Part shown: positions 37,007 to 46,314 of the stretch, in pieces
Layout: each line of letters starts with the position of its first letter
Position numbering within the stretch: position 1 is the stretch's first letter
NCBI RefSeq assembly: GCF_008868155.1
Contig: NZ_WBKR01000008.1
Coordinates: forward strand, 1 to 64,000
DNA length: 64,000 nucleotides
DNA from: Micromonospora sp. ALFpr18c
GTDB lineage: Bacteria; Actinomycetota; Actinomycetes; Mycobacteriales; Micromonosporaceae
Direction: 5' to 3'
Notes under the pieces: model-generated
Databases searched by the model: none
What the model saw: only the letters and a program-made list of their open reading frames with translations
Told to the model about the DNA's origin: nothing
Program-made: the position numbers and the translations under genes

Positions 37007-40000
37007 GTGTCCCGTTCTCGTCGTGCCCGAAAACCCATCACCGCGACCCTCATCTCCCTGGCCCTCGCTTCGACGACCCTGCTCGGGTCGCCGGCGCAGG
37101 CGGCTCCCGCCGCCCAGGTCCCCCCGAAAGACGCGCAGGCCGCGGCCCCGGTGACCCAGGTGGTGCCGAAGGCGCCCAAGGCCGCCGCCGATCCCTTCTC
37201 CGTCCTGGTCTTCTCCAAGACCGCCGGCTTCCGGCACGACTCCATCCCCACCGGCATCGCCGCCATCCAGCAACTCGGCGCGGCCAACGGATTCACCGTG
37301 GACAACTCGGAGGACGGCGCGGTATTCACCGACGCCAACCTGGCCAAGTACAAGGCCGTGATCTGGCTCTCCACCACCGGCGACGTCCTCAACGCCGACC
37401 AGCAGGCGGCGTTCGAGCGCTACGTGAAGGCGGGCGGTGGCTACGTCGGCATCCACGCCGCGTCGGACACCGAGTACAGCTGGGCCTGGTACGGCGACCT
37501 GGTCGGCGCGTACTTCGCCAACCACCCGGCGAACCAGCAGGCCACGGTCAAGGTGGAGGACCACGCACACCCGTCCACCGCCGAGCTTCCGGACCGCTGG
37601 TCCCGCTTCGACGAGTGGTACAACTTCCAGACCAACCCCCGGCCGGACGTGCACGTGCTGGCCAGCCTGGACGAGAAGAGCTACACCCCGGGCGCCGGTG
37701 CGATGGGCGCCGACCACCCGACCGCCTGGTGTCAGGACTTCGACGGTGGTCGATCATGGTACACCGGCGGCGGGCACACCCGGGAGTCGTACGCCGAACC
37801 GGAGTTCCTCAAGCACCTGCTCGGCGGCATCCAGACCGCCGCCGGTGTGGTGGACGCCGACTGTGGCGCCTCGAAGACCTCCAACTTCGAGAAGGTCTCC
37901 CTTGACAGCAACACGAGCAACCCGATGGAACTGGACATCGCCGGAGACGGGCGGGTCTTCTACATCGAACGCGACGGTCGGGTGCAGATCATCAAGCCGG
38001 ACACCGGCAACACCGTCACCGCCGTCGACCTGGACGTCTTCACCGGCAACGAGGACGGCCTGATCGGCATCCGGCTCGACCCGGACTTCGCCACCAACAA
38101 GTGGGTGTACCTGTACTACGCCCCGAACGACGGCGTCACGCGCAACCTGCTGTCCCGGTTCACGGTGACCGGCGACACCATCGACCCGGCCAGCGAGAAG
38201 CAGGTGCTGCGGGTCGACACCCAGCGCAACACCTGCTGCCACGCCGGGGGCAGCATGACCTTCGACGGCGCCGGCAACCTGTACCTGGCCACCGGTGACA
38301 ACACCAACCCGTTCGAGTCGAACTCGTACTCGCCGCTCGACGAGCGGTCGGGCCGCCAGGACTACGACGCGCAGCGCACCTCGGCCAACACCAACGACCT
38401 GCGCGGCAAGGTGATCCGGATCCACCCGGAGGACGACGGGTCGTACACCGTTCCGGCCGGCAACCTCTTCGCTCCGGGCACCGAGAAGACCCGTCCCGAG
38501 ATCTACGCGATGGGCTTCCGCAACCCGTTCCGGATCGGCACCGACCCGAAGACCAACACGCTGTACGTCGCGGACTACGGGCCGGACGCCAACGCGGACA
38601 ACCCCACCCGCGGCCCGCGTGGCCTGGTCGAGTGGAACATCGTGACCCCCGGCAACTACGGCTGGCCGTACTGCACGGGCACGAACGAGGCGTACAACGA
38701 CTACACGTTCCCGTCCGGCCCGAGCGGCGCGAAGTTCGACTGCGCGGCGCCGGTGAACAACTCGCCCAACAACACCGGCCTGACCAACCTCCCGCCGGTC
38801 GTCCCCGCGACCGTCGACTACGGGTACGCCGGTGACGCCCGGTACCCGGAGATCGGCGGCGGTGGCGCCCCGATGGGCGGCCCGGTCTACCGCTACGACG
38901 CGGACCTCAACTCGACCCGCAAGTGGCCGGCCTACTACGACGGCAAGGCGCTGCTCGGCGAGTGGAACCAGAACAAGATGTACACGATGCAGCTGACCCC
39001 CGACGGCAAGTCGTTGGTGGACATCAACCAGCTGCTCACCGGGATGACCATGGTCCGGCCGATGGACTTCGAGTTCGGCCCCGACGGCGCCCTGTACCTG
39101 ATCGAGTGGGGCAGCGGCTTCGGTGGCAACAACGACAACTCGGGTGTCTACCGGATCGACTACACCGCCGGTGACCGCGCGCCGATCGCGGCGGCGTCCG
39201 CCACCCCGACCTCGGGTGCGGCGCCGTTGACCGTCACCTTCTCCAGCGCCGGCTCCCGCGACCCGGACGGTGGCGCGCTCACCTACGCCTGGGCGTTCGG
39301 CGACGGGCAGACCTCGACCGACGCTAACCCGACGCACACCTACGCCACGGCGGGCAACTACACCGCCCAGCTCACCGTCACCAACCCGAAGGGCCGTACC
39401 GCGGTGGCCAACGTGCCGATCACCGTGGGCAACACGTCCCCGACGGTCACCATCGAGTTCCCGCCGGACGGCGGGTTCTTCGACTGGGGTGACCAGGTCC
39501 GCTACACGATCAAGGTGACCGACCCCGAGGACGGGGAGATCGACTGTGCCCGGGTGAACCTCCAGGTGCTGCTGGGTCACGACGAGCACGCCCACCCGCT
39601 GGAGCAGCACACCGGCTGCACCGGCACCGTCCAGACGTCGCTCGCCTCCGGGCACGGCGCCGAGGCGAACGTCTTCGCGGTCTTCGAGGCCACCTACACC
39701 GACGACGGCGGGGCCGGCGGAGCCAGCCCGCTCACCGGTCGGGTCATCGAGGTGCTGCAGCCCAAGCGCAAGCAGGCCGAGTTCTTCACCGCCACCGGTC
39801 GGGCACCGGTGAGCACCGGCGGCGGAGACGCCGGCGTGCAGCGGGAGACCGGCGCCGACACCGCCGGCGGCGGTCAGAACATCGGGTTCATCGAGGACGG
39901 CGACTGGTGGTCGCTCGCCCCGGCGGACCTGACCAACATCAGCGAGATCCGGTTCCGGGCCGCCTCGGCCGCCGCTGGCGGTCGCATCGAGGTCCGGGCG

Positions 40001-42844
40001 GGCGCGGTGGACGGACCGGTGGTCGCCACGGCCACCGTGCCGGCGACCGGCGCGTGGCAGACGTACACGGACGTGAGCGCGCCGGTCACCGGTGCCGCGA
40101 GCGGCTCGCTGTACTTCGTGGCCCGTGACCCGAACGGCGGCTCCGGCTCGCTGTTCAACGTCAACTGGATGGACTTCGTCGGCCGCGGCGTCACCGAGAA
40201 CGCGCCGCCGGTGGTCACCGCCACCGCGACCCCGGCCGCCGGCACCGCGCCGGTCACCGTGGCGTTCGACGGCACGGCCACCGACGCCGAGGGCGACACC
40301 CCGCTGACGTACGCCTGGGACTTCGGTGACGGCGGTACGGCGTCCACGCTGGACGCCAGCCACACCTACGCCAGCCCGGGCACCTTCACGGCCACCCTCA
40401 CGGTGACCGACAGCAAGGGCGCCAAGTCGTACGCCACGGTGCCGGTGCGGGTGGACGCCCCGGACACGTCCTGCTTCGGGGCGCGTTCGGACGCCTTCGA
40501 CGGCACCAGCCTCGACAAGACCCGCTGGTCCAGCGTCATCCGGGAGAACCAGCTCTACTCGGTCAGTGGCGGCGCGCTGCGGCTGCCGACCGGCGTGGGC
40601 GACCTCTACGGCGCCCGCAACGACGCGACCAACCTGGTGCTCCAGCCGGCTCCGACCGGCGCCTGGGAGATCACCACCAAGGTCACCCTCCCGGTCACCG
40701 CCAACTACCAGCAGGCCGGTCTGCTGGTGTACGGCGACGACGACAACTACGCCAAGGTGGACCTGCTGTACAACGGCAGCCGGCGGGTGGAGTTCATCCG
40801 GGAGACGGCCGCGACGCCTCGCAACGAGGGCGCCGACAGCGCCGCCGCACCGGCGGGTGACACCGTGTACCTGCGGATCACCAGCGACGGGACGAACCTG
40901 ACCGCCGCCGCCTCGGGCGACGGGCAGACGTTCACCCCGGTCGGCCGTTCGGCCGCGCTCGCCGGCATCACCAACCCGCGGATCGGGGTCTTCGCACTCA
41001 ACGGCGGCACCGAGGCGCCGGTGGTCGACGCGGCCTTCGATTCGTTCCAGGTGACGCCGGACGCTCCGGCCGGCCCGGTCGACCCGTCGGACGAGTTCAC
41101 CGGCGACACGCTGGACAAGTGCCGCTGGGACGCGATCCTGCGGGAGGACCCGGCCGGTTACCGGGTCACCGGCGGCGCGCTGCGGATCGACGTGCCCAAC
41201 GGTGACATCTACGGCACCGACAACACCGGGCCGAAGAACTTCATCCTCCAGACCGCGCCGTCAGGCGACTGGACCCTGGAGACGAAGGTCGACGGCAGTC
41301 TGCTGAACGAGCAGTACCAGCAGGCCGGTCTGCTCGTGCAGGCCGACGACGACAACTACCTGAAGTTCGACTTCATCGCGGACAACCAGGCCGGCCAGGC
41401 GGTGACGCGGCGGATCGAGTTCCGCAGCGAGATCGGCGGGGCGGTGCAGAACCCGCAGCCGGAGGCGACCAGCCTCACCTCGGCGGTGTGGCACCTGCGA
41501 CTGGCCCGCACCGGCGACACGTTCACCGCGTCGTACTCGGCCGACGGGACGACCTGGACCGCGTTGGAGGCGCTGACCAACAGCGCGGTGGGCGCCACCC
41601 CGAAGGTCGGGTTGTTCACCCTCGGCGCCAACCAGACCGCCTCGAAGACCGCCGCGTTCGACTACTTCCGGTTGAGCACGAAGGTCGCCGACGAGACCGC
41701 GCCGGTCACCACGGCGGCGGTTTCGGGCACCCCGACCGAGGGGTGGTACACCGGTCCGGTGACGGTGACCCTCACCGCCGCCGACGAGGCCGGCGGCAGT
41801 GGGCTGGCCAGCACCGAGTACCAGCTGGACGGGGCCACCACCTGGACGGCGTACACCGCTCCGGTGGCGATCAGTGGGGACGGCGAGCACGAGCTGCGGT
41901 TCCGCTCGACCGATGAGGCGGGCAACGTGGAGTCGACGAAGACCGTCACGGTCAAGATCGACGCCACCGCACCGGTCACGACGGCGACGTTCGCTCCCGC
42001 GAACGACGCCGGCTGGCACAACGGGACGATCCCGGTGGTGCTGACCTCTACCGACGCCGGTTCCGGGGTCAAGACGGTGGAGTGGTCGTTGGACGGTGGC
42101 GCGTGGACGCCGTACACGGCGCCGGTCGAGGTGACCGGCGACGGGCAGCACGAGCTGCTGTTCCGGTCCACCGACAAGGCGGGCAACGCCGAGACGCTCA
42201 AGTCGGCGGTGCTGCGCATCGACGGCACCAAGCCGACGCTGCTGGTGTCCGGGATCGCCGACGGCCAGCTCTACGGCGACAGCCAGGACGTCCGGGTGTC
42301 CTGGCAGGCCGTCGACCCCACCTCGGGCATCGCGTCCGTGGTCGGTCAGCTCGACGGCAGGGCGTACGCCAGCGGCACCCTGCAGGCCATGTACGAGCTG
42401 CCGCTCGGCCTGCACGAGCTGACCGTCACCGCGACCGACAAGGCGGGCAACACGACCACCTCGACGGTCCGGTTCTTCGTCACCACCTCGTTCCGGGACA
42501 TGCAGAACCTGCTGGACCGGTTCAAGGCGACGGGTCGACTCTCGGCCACGGCGCACAAGCAGCTGAAGGCGAAGCTCGACGCGGCCCGCCAGGCCGAGGC
42601 GGCCGGCAACGACAGCAAGGCGATCAAGCAGTTGACGCAGTTCCGGACGCTCGCCGCCGACGCCACCCTGGTGGCCGAGGCGGAGGTCCGGGACGTCCTG
42701 ATCCGGGACGCCGACGCCATGATCGTCCGGCTGGGCGGTACGGCCAGTAAGGCCGGAGTCAAGGCGAACGACGGCGAACCGGTCAAGGGCGCCGGGCGGC
42801 TCGGTGGCGACACCACCCGGCTGGCACCCGGTCGCCAGCTCTGA
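37007..42844 (+). CDS. Secreted multidomain protein: ThuA, PQQ-type sugar dehydrogenase propeller, PKD, CBM6 and lectin-like modules
   Basis: A 1945-residue exported protein. It starts at GTG 37007 behind GGAGG, with a twin-Arg-like basic N-terminus, a hydrophobic core (ATLISLALASTTLL) and cleavage near AQA. Approximate domains: ThuA-like 60-280 (FSVLVFSKTAGFRHDSI); soluble glucose-dehydrogenase-like beta-propeller 293-725 (GDNTNPFE, GFRNPFRIG); PKD 725-808; an Ig/bacterial domain 811-921; CBM6 921-1061; second PKD 1065-1151; two DUF1349-like lectin folds 1155-1351 and 1360-1561; three OmpL47/Big-type repeats 1562-1828; and a helical C-terminus. It probably binds and oxidises an extracellular polysaccharide or sugar. 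There is no sortase signal and no transmembrane anchor. Confidence 0.85.
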   Translation: MSRSRRARKPITATLISLALASTTLLGSPAQAAPAAQVPPKDAQAAAPVTQVVPKAPKAAADPFSVLVFSKTAGFRHDSIPTGIAAIQQLGAANGFTVDNSEDGAVFTDANLAKYKAVIWLSTTGDVLNADQQAAFERYVKAGGGYVGIHAASDTEYSWAWYGDLVGAYFANHPANQQATVKVEDHAHPSTAELPDRWSRFDEWYNFQTNPRPDVHVLASLDEKSYTPGAGAMGADHPTAWCQDFDGGRSWYTGGGHTRESYAEPEFLKHLLGGIQTAAGVVDADCGASKTSNFEKVSLDSNTSNPMELDIAGDGRVFYIERDGRVQIIKPDTGNTVTAVDLDVFTGNEDGLIGIRLDPDFATNKWVYLYYAPNDGVTRNLLSRFTVTGDTIDPASEKQVLRVDTQRNTCCHAGGSMTFDGAGNLYLATGDNTNPFESNSYSPLDERSGRQDYDAQRTSANTNDLRGKVIRIHPEDDGSYTVPAGNLFAPGTEKTRPEIYAMGFRNPFRIGTDPKTNTLYVADYGPDANADNPTRGPRGLVEWNIVTPGNYGWPYCTGTNEAYNDYTFPSGPSGAKFDCAAPVNNSPNNTGLTNLPPVVPATVDYGYAGDARYPEIGGGGAPMGGPVYRYDADLNSTRKWPAYYDGKALLGEWNQNKMYTMQLTPDGKSLVDINQLLTGMTMVRPMDFEFGPDGALYLIEWGSGFGGNNDNSGVYRIDYTAGDRAPIAAASATPTSGAAPLTVTFSSAGSRDPDGGALTYAWAFGDGQTSTDANPTHTYATAGNYTAQLTVTNPKGRTAVANVPITVGNTSPTVTIEFPPDGGFFDWGDQVRYTIKVTDPEDGEIDCARVNLQVLLGHDEHAHPLEQHTGCTGTVQTSLASGHGAEANVFAVFEATYTDDGGAGGASPLTGRVIEVLQPKRKQAEFFTATGRAPVSTGGGDAGVQRETGADTAGGGQNIGFIEDGDWWSLAPADLTNISEIRFRAASAAAGGRIEVRAGAVDGPVVATATVPATGAWQTYTDVSAPVTGAASGSLYFVARDPNGGSGSLFNVNWMDFVGRGVTENAPPVVTATATPAAGTAPVTVAFDGTATDAEGDTPLTYAWDFGDGGTASTLDASHTYASPGTFTATLTVTDSKGAKSYATVPVRVDAPDTSCFGARSDAFDGTSLDKTRWSSVIRENQLYSVSGGALRLPTGVGDLYGARNDATNLVLQPAPTGAWEITTKVTLPVTANYQQAGLLVYGDDDNYAKVDLLYNGSRRVEFIRETAATPRNEGADSAAAPAGDTVYLRITSDGTNLTAAASGDGQTFTPVGRSAALAGITNPRIGVFALNGGTEAPVVDAAFDSFQVTPDAPAGPVDPSDEFTGDTLDKCRWDAILREDPAGYRVTGGALRIDVPNGDIYGTDNTGPKNFILQTAPSGDWTLETKVDGSLLNEQYQQAGLLVQADDDNYLKFDFIADNQAGQAVTRRIEFRSEIGGAVQNPQPEATSLTSAVWHLRLARTGDTFTASYSADGTTWTALEALTNSAVGATPKVGLFTLGANQTASKTAAFDYFRLSTKVADETAPVTTAAVSGTPTEGWYTGPVTVTLTAADEAGGSGLASTEYQLDGATTWTAYTAPVAISGDGEHELRFRSTDEAGNVESTKTVTVKIDATAPVTTATFAPANDAGWHNGTIPVVLTSTDAGSGVKTVEWSLDGGAWTPYTAPVEVTGDGQHELLFRSTDKAGNAETLKSAVLRIDGTKPTLLVSGIADGQLYGDSQDVRVSWQAVDPTSGIASVVGQLDGRAYASGTLQAMYELPLGLHELTVTATDKAGNTTTSTVRFFVTTSFRDMQNLLDRFKATGRLSATAHKQLKAKLDAARQAEAAGNDSKAIKQLTQFRTLAADATLVAEAEVRDVLIRDADAMIVRLGGTASKAGVKANDGEPVKGAGRLGGDTTRLAPGRQL

Positions 42845-42850
42845 TCCGAC

Positions 42851-42890
42851 GAGGCCCCTCCCCGGCGCTGCGGCGTCGGGGAGGGGCCTC
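42851..42890 (+). terminator. Terminator after the large secreted-protein gene
   Basis: Perfect 14-bp arms (42851-42864, GAGGCCCCTCCCCG, and complement at 42877-42890) with a 12-base loop, beginning 7 bases after the stop codon. Confidence 0.85.
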
Positions 42891-42909
42891 CCTCATCGGT
42901 AGTGAGGAG

Positions 42910-43443
42910 ATGTCCGTGACGGGTATCCGCAAGGTGCTGGCCGCCGTGGTCGCCGGACTGGCTCTGACCCTGCTCGCCGCACCCCCGGCGGCGGCGCAGG
43001 CCGACAAACTCAAACTGACGGTGGCCGGCGACGGGGCCGAGGGGGTCACCATCCAGGCCACCTACGCCGACGGTCGTCGGCTGGACAAGCTGGTGCGGTT
43101 GGTCCTCACCGCCACCGGCCCGGACGGGCAGAAGGTCGGCCCGGTGCAACTCGAACCGCAGCCCGAGGGGCAGGGCTTCTACACCAGCGGTCCGCTGCTC
43201 ACGGCCGGCAGTTGGCGGGTGACGGTGAACTCCCCCGCCCCGCTGCAGACCCAGGCCACCGCCACGGTGCAGGCCCGGGCGGCACAGTCACCGCCGGCGC
43301 CCAAGCCGGTCGCGGTCACCGCGGACCGGGCCGACGGACGCGGGGGGAACGCCGGGTGGTGGCCGTTCGCGGCGGCCGGGCTGGTGCTCGTCGCCGCCGC
43401 GATGGGGGTCGCCATGCTGTTCGGCCGCCGCCGCACCGACTGA
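42910..43443 (+). CDS. Small secreted, C-terminally membrane-anchored protein
   Basis: A 177-residue protein starting at ATG 42910 behind GAGGAG. The signal peptide (VLAAVVAGLALTLLAAPPAAAQA) is followed by an all-beta Ig-like domain of about 90 residues (LKLTVAGDGAEGVTIQATYADG to GSWRVTVNSPAP). A Pro/Ala linker, one C-terminal transmembrane segment (WWPFAAAGLVLVAAAMGVAML) and a short basic tail (FGRRRTD) complete it. No function is recognised. It follows the large secreted protein after a terminator, so co-regulation rather than co-transcription is likely. Confidence 0.75.
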   Translation: MSVTGIRKVLAAVVAGLALTLLAAPPAAAQADKLKLTVAGDGAEGVTIQATYADGRRLDKLVRLVLTATGPDGQKVGPVQLEPQPEGQGFYTSGPLLTAGSWRVTVNSPAPLQTQATATVQARAAQSPPAPKPVAVTADRADGRGGNAGWWPFAAAGLVLVAAAMGVAMLFGRRRTD

Positions 43444-43531
43444 CCCAGCGGCGCCCCAGCGCCGCACCGACTGACCCAGCGGCGCTCCGGCGCCATCCAC
43501 TGACCCAGCGGCGCTTCGGCGCCATCCACTG
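43440..43531 (+). repeat. Three tandem copies of a 29-31 bp hairpin-forming unit
   Basis: Each unit begins (C)TGACCCAGCGGCGC, at 43441, 43472 and 43501; the first overlaps the stop codon of the preceding gene. Each contains GGCGC-NNNN-GCGCC, with loop CCCA, TCCG or TTCG, so each forms a short stable hairpin. Copies 2 and 3 are nearly identical. Probably a multiplied terminator or an expanding repeat. Confidence 0.8.
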
Positions 43532-43594
43532 GCCGACCGGGCCGGGCCGCGATGAGCGGCCCGGCCCGCTGTCGTGCGGCCGGCTCCGCCGCGC

Positions 43595-44548
43595 TCAGAG
43601 GATGAAGCGCAGCGCGGCCAGATCGTCGTCGGTGGGCTCCCAGGTGCCGGCGGCCGCGTTGGCGTGCACCTGCTCGGGCGTGGTGGCACCGGCGATCACC
43701 GAGGTCACCGCCGGCTGGGCGGCCAGTCCGCCGATTGCCACCTGGAGCATGGTCAGCCCCCGCTCGGCGGCGTACGCCTCGATGGCCTCGATGGTGTCCC
43801 AGTCGGCCGCGGCGAGCCGCTCCGCGTACCGGCCGCCACCGGAGAGCCGGCTGCCGGCCGGCGGCTGCTCGCTGCGCTTGTACTTGCCGGTGAGCAGGCC
43901 GTTGGCGAGCGGGAAGAACGGCAGCATGCCGAGGCCGAACCGCTCGCAGGCCGGGATCACCTCGGTCTCCACCGACCGCTCCAGCAGGCTGTAGTGGTTC
44001 TGCGCGCTGATGAAGCGGGACCGCCCGTTGGACGAGGCGACCCAGTCGGCGTCGGCGATCTGCCAGCCGGCGAAGTTGGAGTTGCCCAGGTAGCGCACCT
44101 TGCCGTCGCGGACCAGGTCGTCCAGGGCGGCGAGGGTCTCGTCGATCGGAGTGCCCGGGTCGGGCTCGTGCATCTGGTACAGGTCGATGTGGTCGGTGCC
44201 GAGTCGGCGCAGCGACGCCTCGACCGCGCGCGCGATGTACCGCCGCGAACCCCGGGCACCGTGGTCCGGACCGTTGAGGCCGTTCATGTCCATGCCGAAC
44301 TTGGTGGCCACCACCACGTCGTCGCGGCGACCCTTGAGCGCCTGCCCGAGCAGCTCCTCGGAGCCGCCCTGCGGTTCGCCGTAGATGTCGGCGGTGTCGA
44401 ACAGGTTGATTCCGGCGTCCAGGGCGGCGTCCACCACCGCGCGGGTGCCGTCGAGATCCAACTTGCGGCCGAAGTTGTTGCAGCCGATGCCGACCACGGA
44501 CACCACGAGCCCGGAGTCGCCCAGCCGGCGATAGGTCATCTCAGTCAC
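43595..44548 (-). CDS. Aldo/keto reductase
   Basis: A 317-residue TIM-barrel NADP(H) oxidoreductase: YRRLGDSGLVVSVVGIGCNNFG, then AGINLFDTADIYG (catalytic Asp and Tyr), VVVATKFG (catalytic Lys), DLYQMHEPD (catalytic His) and the cofactor site VTSVIAGATTPEQVHANA. It belongs to the group of general aldo/keto reductases such as YghZ/IolS-like enzymes; the substrate is unknown. The start is uncertain: GTG 44557, GTG 44548 (AGGGTGG five bases upstream) and ATG 44539 are all in frame. Confidence 0.88.
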   Translation of the reverse strand: MTEMTYRRLGDSGLVVSVVGIGCNNFGRKLDLDGTRAVVDAALDAGINLFDTADIYGEPQGGSEELLGQALKGRRDDVVVATKFGMDMNGLNGPDHGARGSRRYIARAVEASLRRLGTDHIDLYQMHEPDPGTPIDETLAALDDLVRDGKVRYLGNSNFAGWQIADADWVASSNGRSRFISAQNHYSLLERSVETEVIPACERFGLGMLPFFPLANGLLTGKYKRSEQPPAGSRLSGGGRYAERLAAADWDTIEAIEAYAAERGLTMLQVAIGGLAAQPAVTSVIAGATTPEQVHANAAAGTWEPTDDDLAALRFIL

Positions 44549-44594
44549 GAGATCCACCCTATGCCGGCCGGACGCACCCCTGCCCGGGGACCGA

Positions 44595-46274
44595 TCAGCC
44601 CACGTCCCAGACCGGCTCCGGGGTCTCCACGACCTCGTTGTCGCCCCGGAACAGCACGAACCGGTCGAAGGAGCGGGTGAACCACCGGTCGTGGGTGACC
44701 GCGATCACCGTCCCCTCGAACGCGTTCAGGCCCGCTTCGAGGGCCTCGGCGCTGGCCAGGTCGAGGTTGTCGGTGGGCTCGTCGAGCAGCAGCAGGGTCG
44801 CCCCGGACAGCTCCAGCAGCAGCACCAGGAAACGGGCCTGCTGCCCGCCGGAGAGCGTGCCGAAGCGCTGGTCACCCTGACCGGCCAGCTCGTAGCGGCT
44901 GAGCACCCCCATCGCCGCGTGCCGGTCCATCCCGGTGCGGTGGTCGTCACCCCGCCAGAGGATCTCGACAAGCGTCTTCGACATCAGCTCCGGCCGGTCG
45001 TGGGTCTGGGAGAAGTGCCCGGGGCGGACCCGGGCGCCCAACCGGGCCGTGCCGTCGTGGGCGACCGGGGCGAGCGCACCCGCCCCGTCGACCGGGCCGT
45101 TCGCCGGGTCGGGATCGGTGCCGCCGCGGGCCAGCAGCCGCAGGAAGTGCGACTTGCCGGTGCCGTTGGCACCGAGCACCGCCACCCGGTCGCCATACCA
45201 GATCTCCAGGTCGAAGGGGAAGGTCAGGCCGTCCAGCTCCAGCTGCTCGCAGATGACCGCGCGTTTGCCGGTCCGCCCGCCGCTCAGCCGCATCCGGATG
45301 TCCTGGTCCTTCGGCGGTACGGGCGGCGGCCCGGCCTCCTCGAACTTGCGCAGCCGGGTCTGCGCGGCCTGGTACCGCGAGGCCAACCCATCGTTGTACG
45401 CCGCCTTCTGCTTGTACATCAGCATCAGCTCGCGCAGCTTCTGGTGTTCCTCGTCCCAGCGTCGGCGCAGCTCGTCGAGGCGGGCGTGCCGGGCCACCCG
45501 TGCCGAGTGCCAGCTGGCGAAGCCACCCGGGTGCACCCAGGCGCTGCCACCCTCGACGGCGACCACCCGGTCGGCACTCTGGGCCAGCAACTCGCGGTCG
45601 TGCGACACGTACAGCACCGACTTGGTCGACTCGCGCAGCCGTGCCTCCAACCAGCGCTTGCCGGGCACGTCGAGGAAGTTGTCCGGCTCGTCGAGCAGCA
45701 GCACCTCGTCCGGGCCGCGCAGCAGCAACTCCAGGGCGAACCGCTTCTGCTGGCCACCGGAAAGCGTCCGCACCGGACGGTCCCGGGCGGCGTCCCACGG
45801 CAGGCCGAGCACGATGGTCGCGACGGTGTCGAAGAGCACCTCGGCGTCGTACCCGCCGACCTCGCCCCAGGCGCCGAGGGCGTCGGCGTACGCCAGCTGG
45901 GCCTTGCCGGCGGCGGTGCTGTACTTGCCGCGGACCTCGGCCGCCCGCATGGCCGCCTCGGTCTCGGCGAGCCGGCGGCCGGCGTCGCGCAGCGGCGGCG
46001 GGGCCAGCGACAGCGCCAGGTCGGCGAGCGTCGACTCGTCACCGATCATGCCGATGAACTGGCGCATCACGCCCAGCCCGCCGGCGCGCGCGACGACACC
46101 GGTCCGCACCGGCAGGTCCCCGGCTACCATCCGCAGCAGCGTCGTCTTACCCGCGCCGTTCGGCCCGACCAGGGCGACCTTGGCGCCCTCGCCGACCCGG
46201 AACGACACGTCGGCGAAGAGTTCCCGACCGTCGGGCAGGATGTGCCCGACCCCTGCCACGTCCACGTATCCCAC
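44595..46274 (-). CDS. ABC-F family ATPase
   Basis: A 559-residue soluble protein with two ABC ATPase domains and no membrane segment. Domain 1 has Walker A GPNGAGKTTLL, signature LSGGQQKRFALELLL and Walker B VLLLDEPDNFLDV. A charged helical linker (RRRWDEEHQKLRELMLMYKQKA) follows. Domain 2 has GANGTGKSHFLRLLA, LSGGQQARFLVLLL and LLLLDEPTDNLDL. ABC-F proteins act on the ribosome as translation factors or antibiotic-protection proteins. I cannot tell which from the linker. The GTG start at 46274 gives VGYVDVAGVGHIL; upstream is another gene. It lies 40 bases after the RsmC-like gene. Confidence 0.9.
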   Translation of the reverse strand: MGYVDVAGVGHILPDGRELFADVSFRVGEGAKVALVGPNGAGKTTLLRMVAGDLPVRTGVVARAGGLGVMRQFIGMIGDESTLADLALSLAPPPLRDAGRRLAETEAAMRAAEVRGKYSTAAGKAQLAYADALGAWGEVGGYDAEVLFDTVATIVLGLPWDAARDRPVRTLSGGQQKRFALELLLRGPDEVLLLDEPDNFLDVPGKRWLEARLRESTKSVLYVSHDRELLAQSADRVVAVEGGSAWVHPGGFASWHSARVARHARLDELRRRWDEEHQKLRELMLMYKQKAAYNDGLASRYQAAQTRLRKFEEAGPPPVPPKDQDIRMRLSGGRTGKRAVICEQLELDGLTFPFDLEIWYGDRVAVLGANGTGKSHFLRLLARGGTDPDPANGPVDGAGALAPVAHDGTARLGARVRPGHFSQTHDRPELMSKTLVEILWRGDDHRTGMDRHAAMGVLSRYELAGQGDQRFGTLSGGQQARFLVLLLELSGATLLLLDEPTDNLDLASAEALEAGLNAFEGTVIAVTHDRWFTRSFDRFVLFRGDNEVVETPEPVWDVG

Positions 46275-46314
46275 GCCGGGATCCTGCCCCAGGCGGCGGC
46301 GGGGGGATATCCAA

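Noticed and set aside
37754-40363. An 869-codon minus-strand frame opposite the large secreted protein gene
   Set aside because: Mirror frame of a gene with clear domains; the translation is Val/Gly/Arg-rich without motifs.
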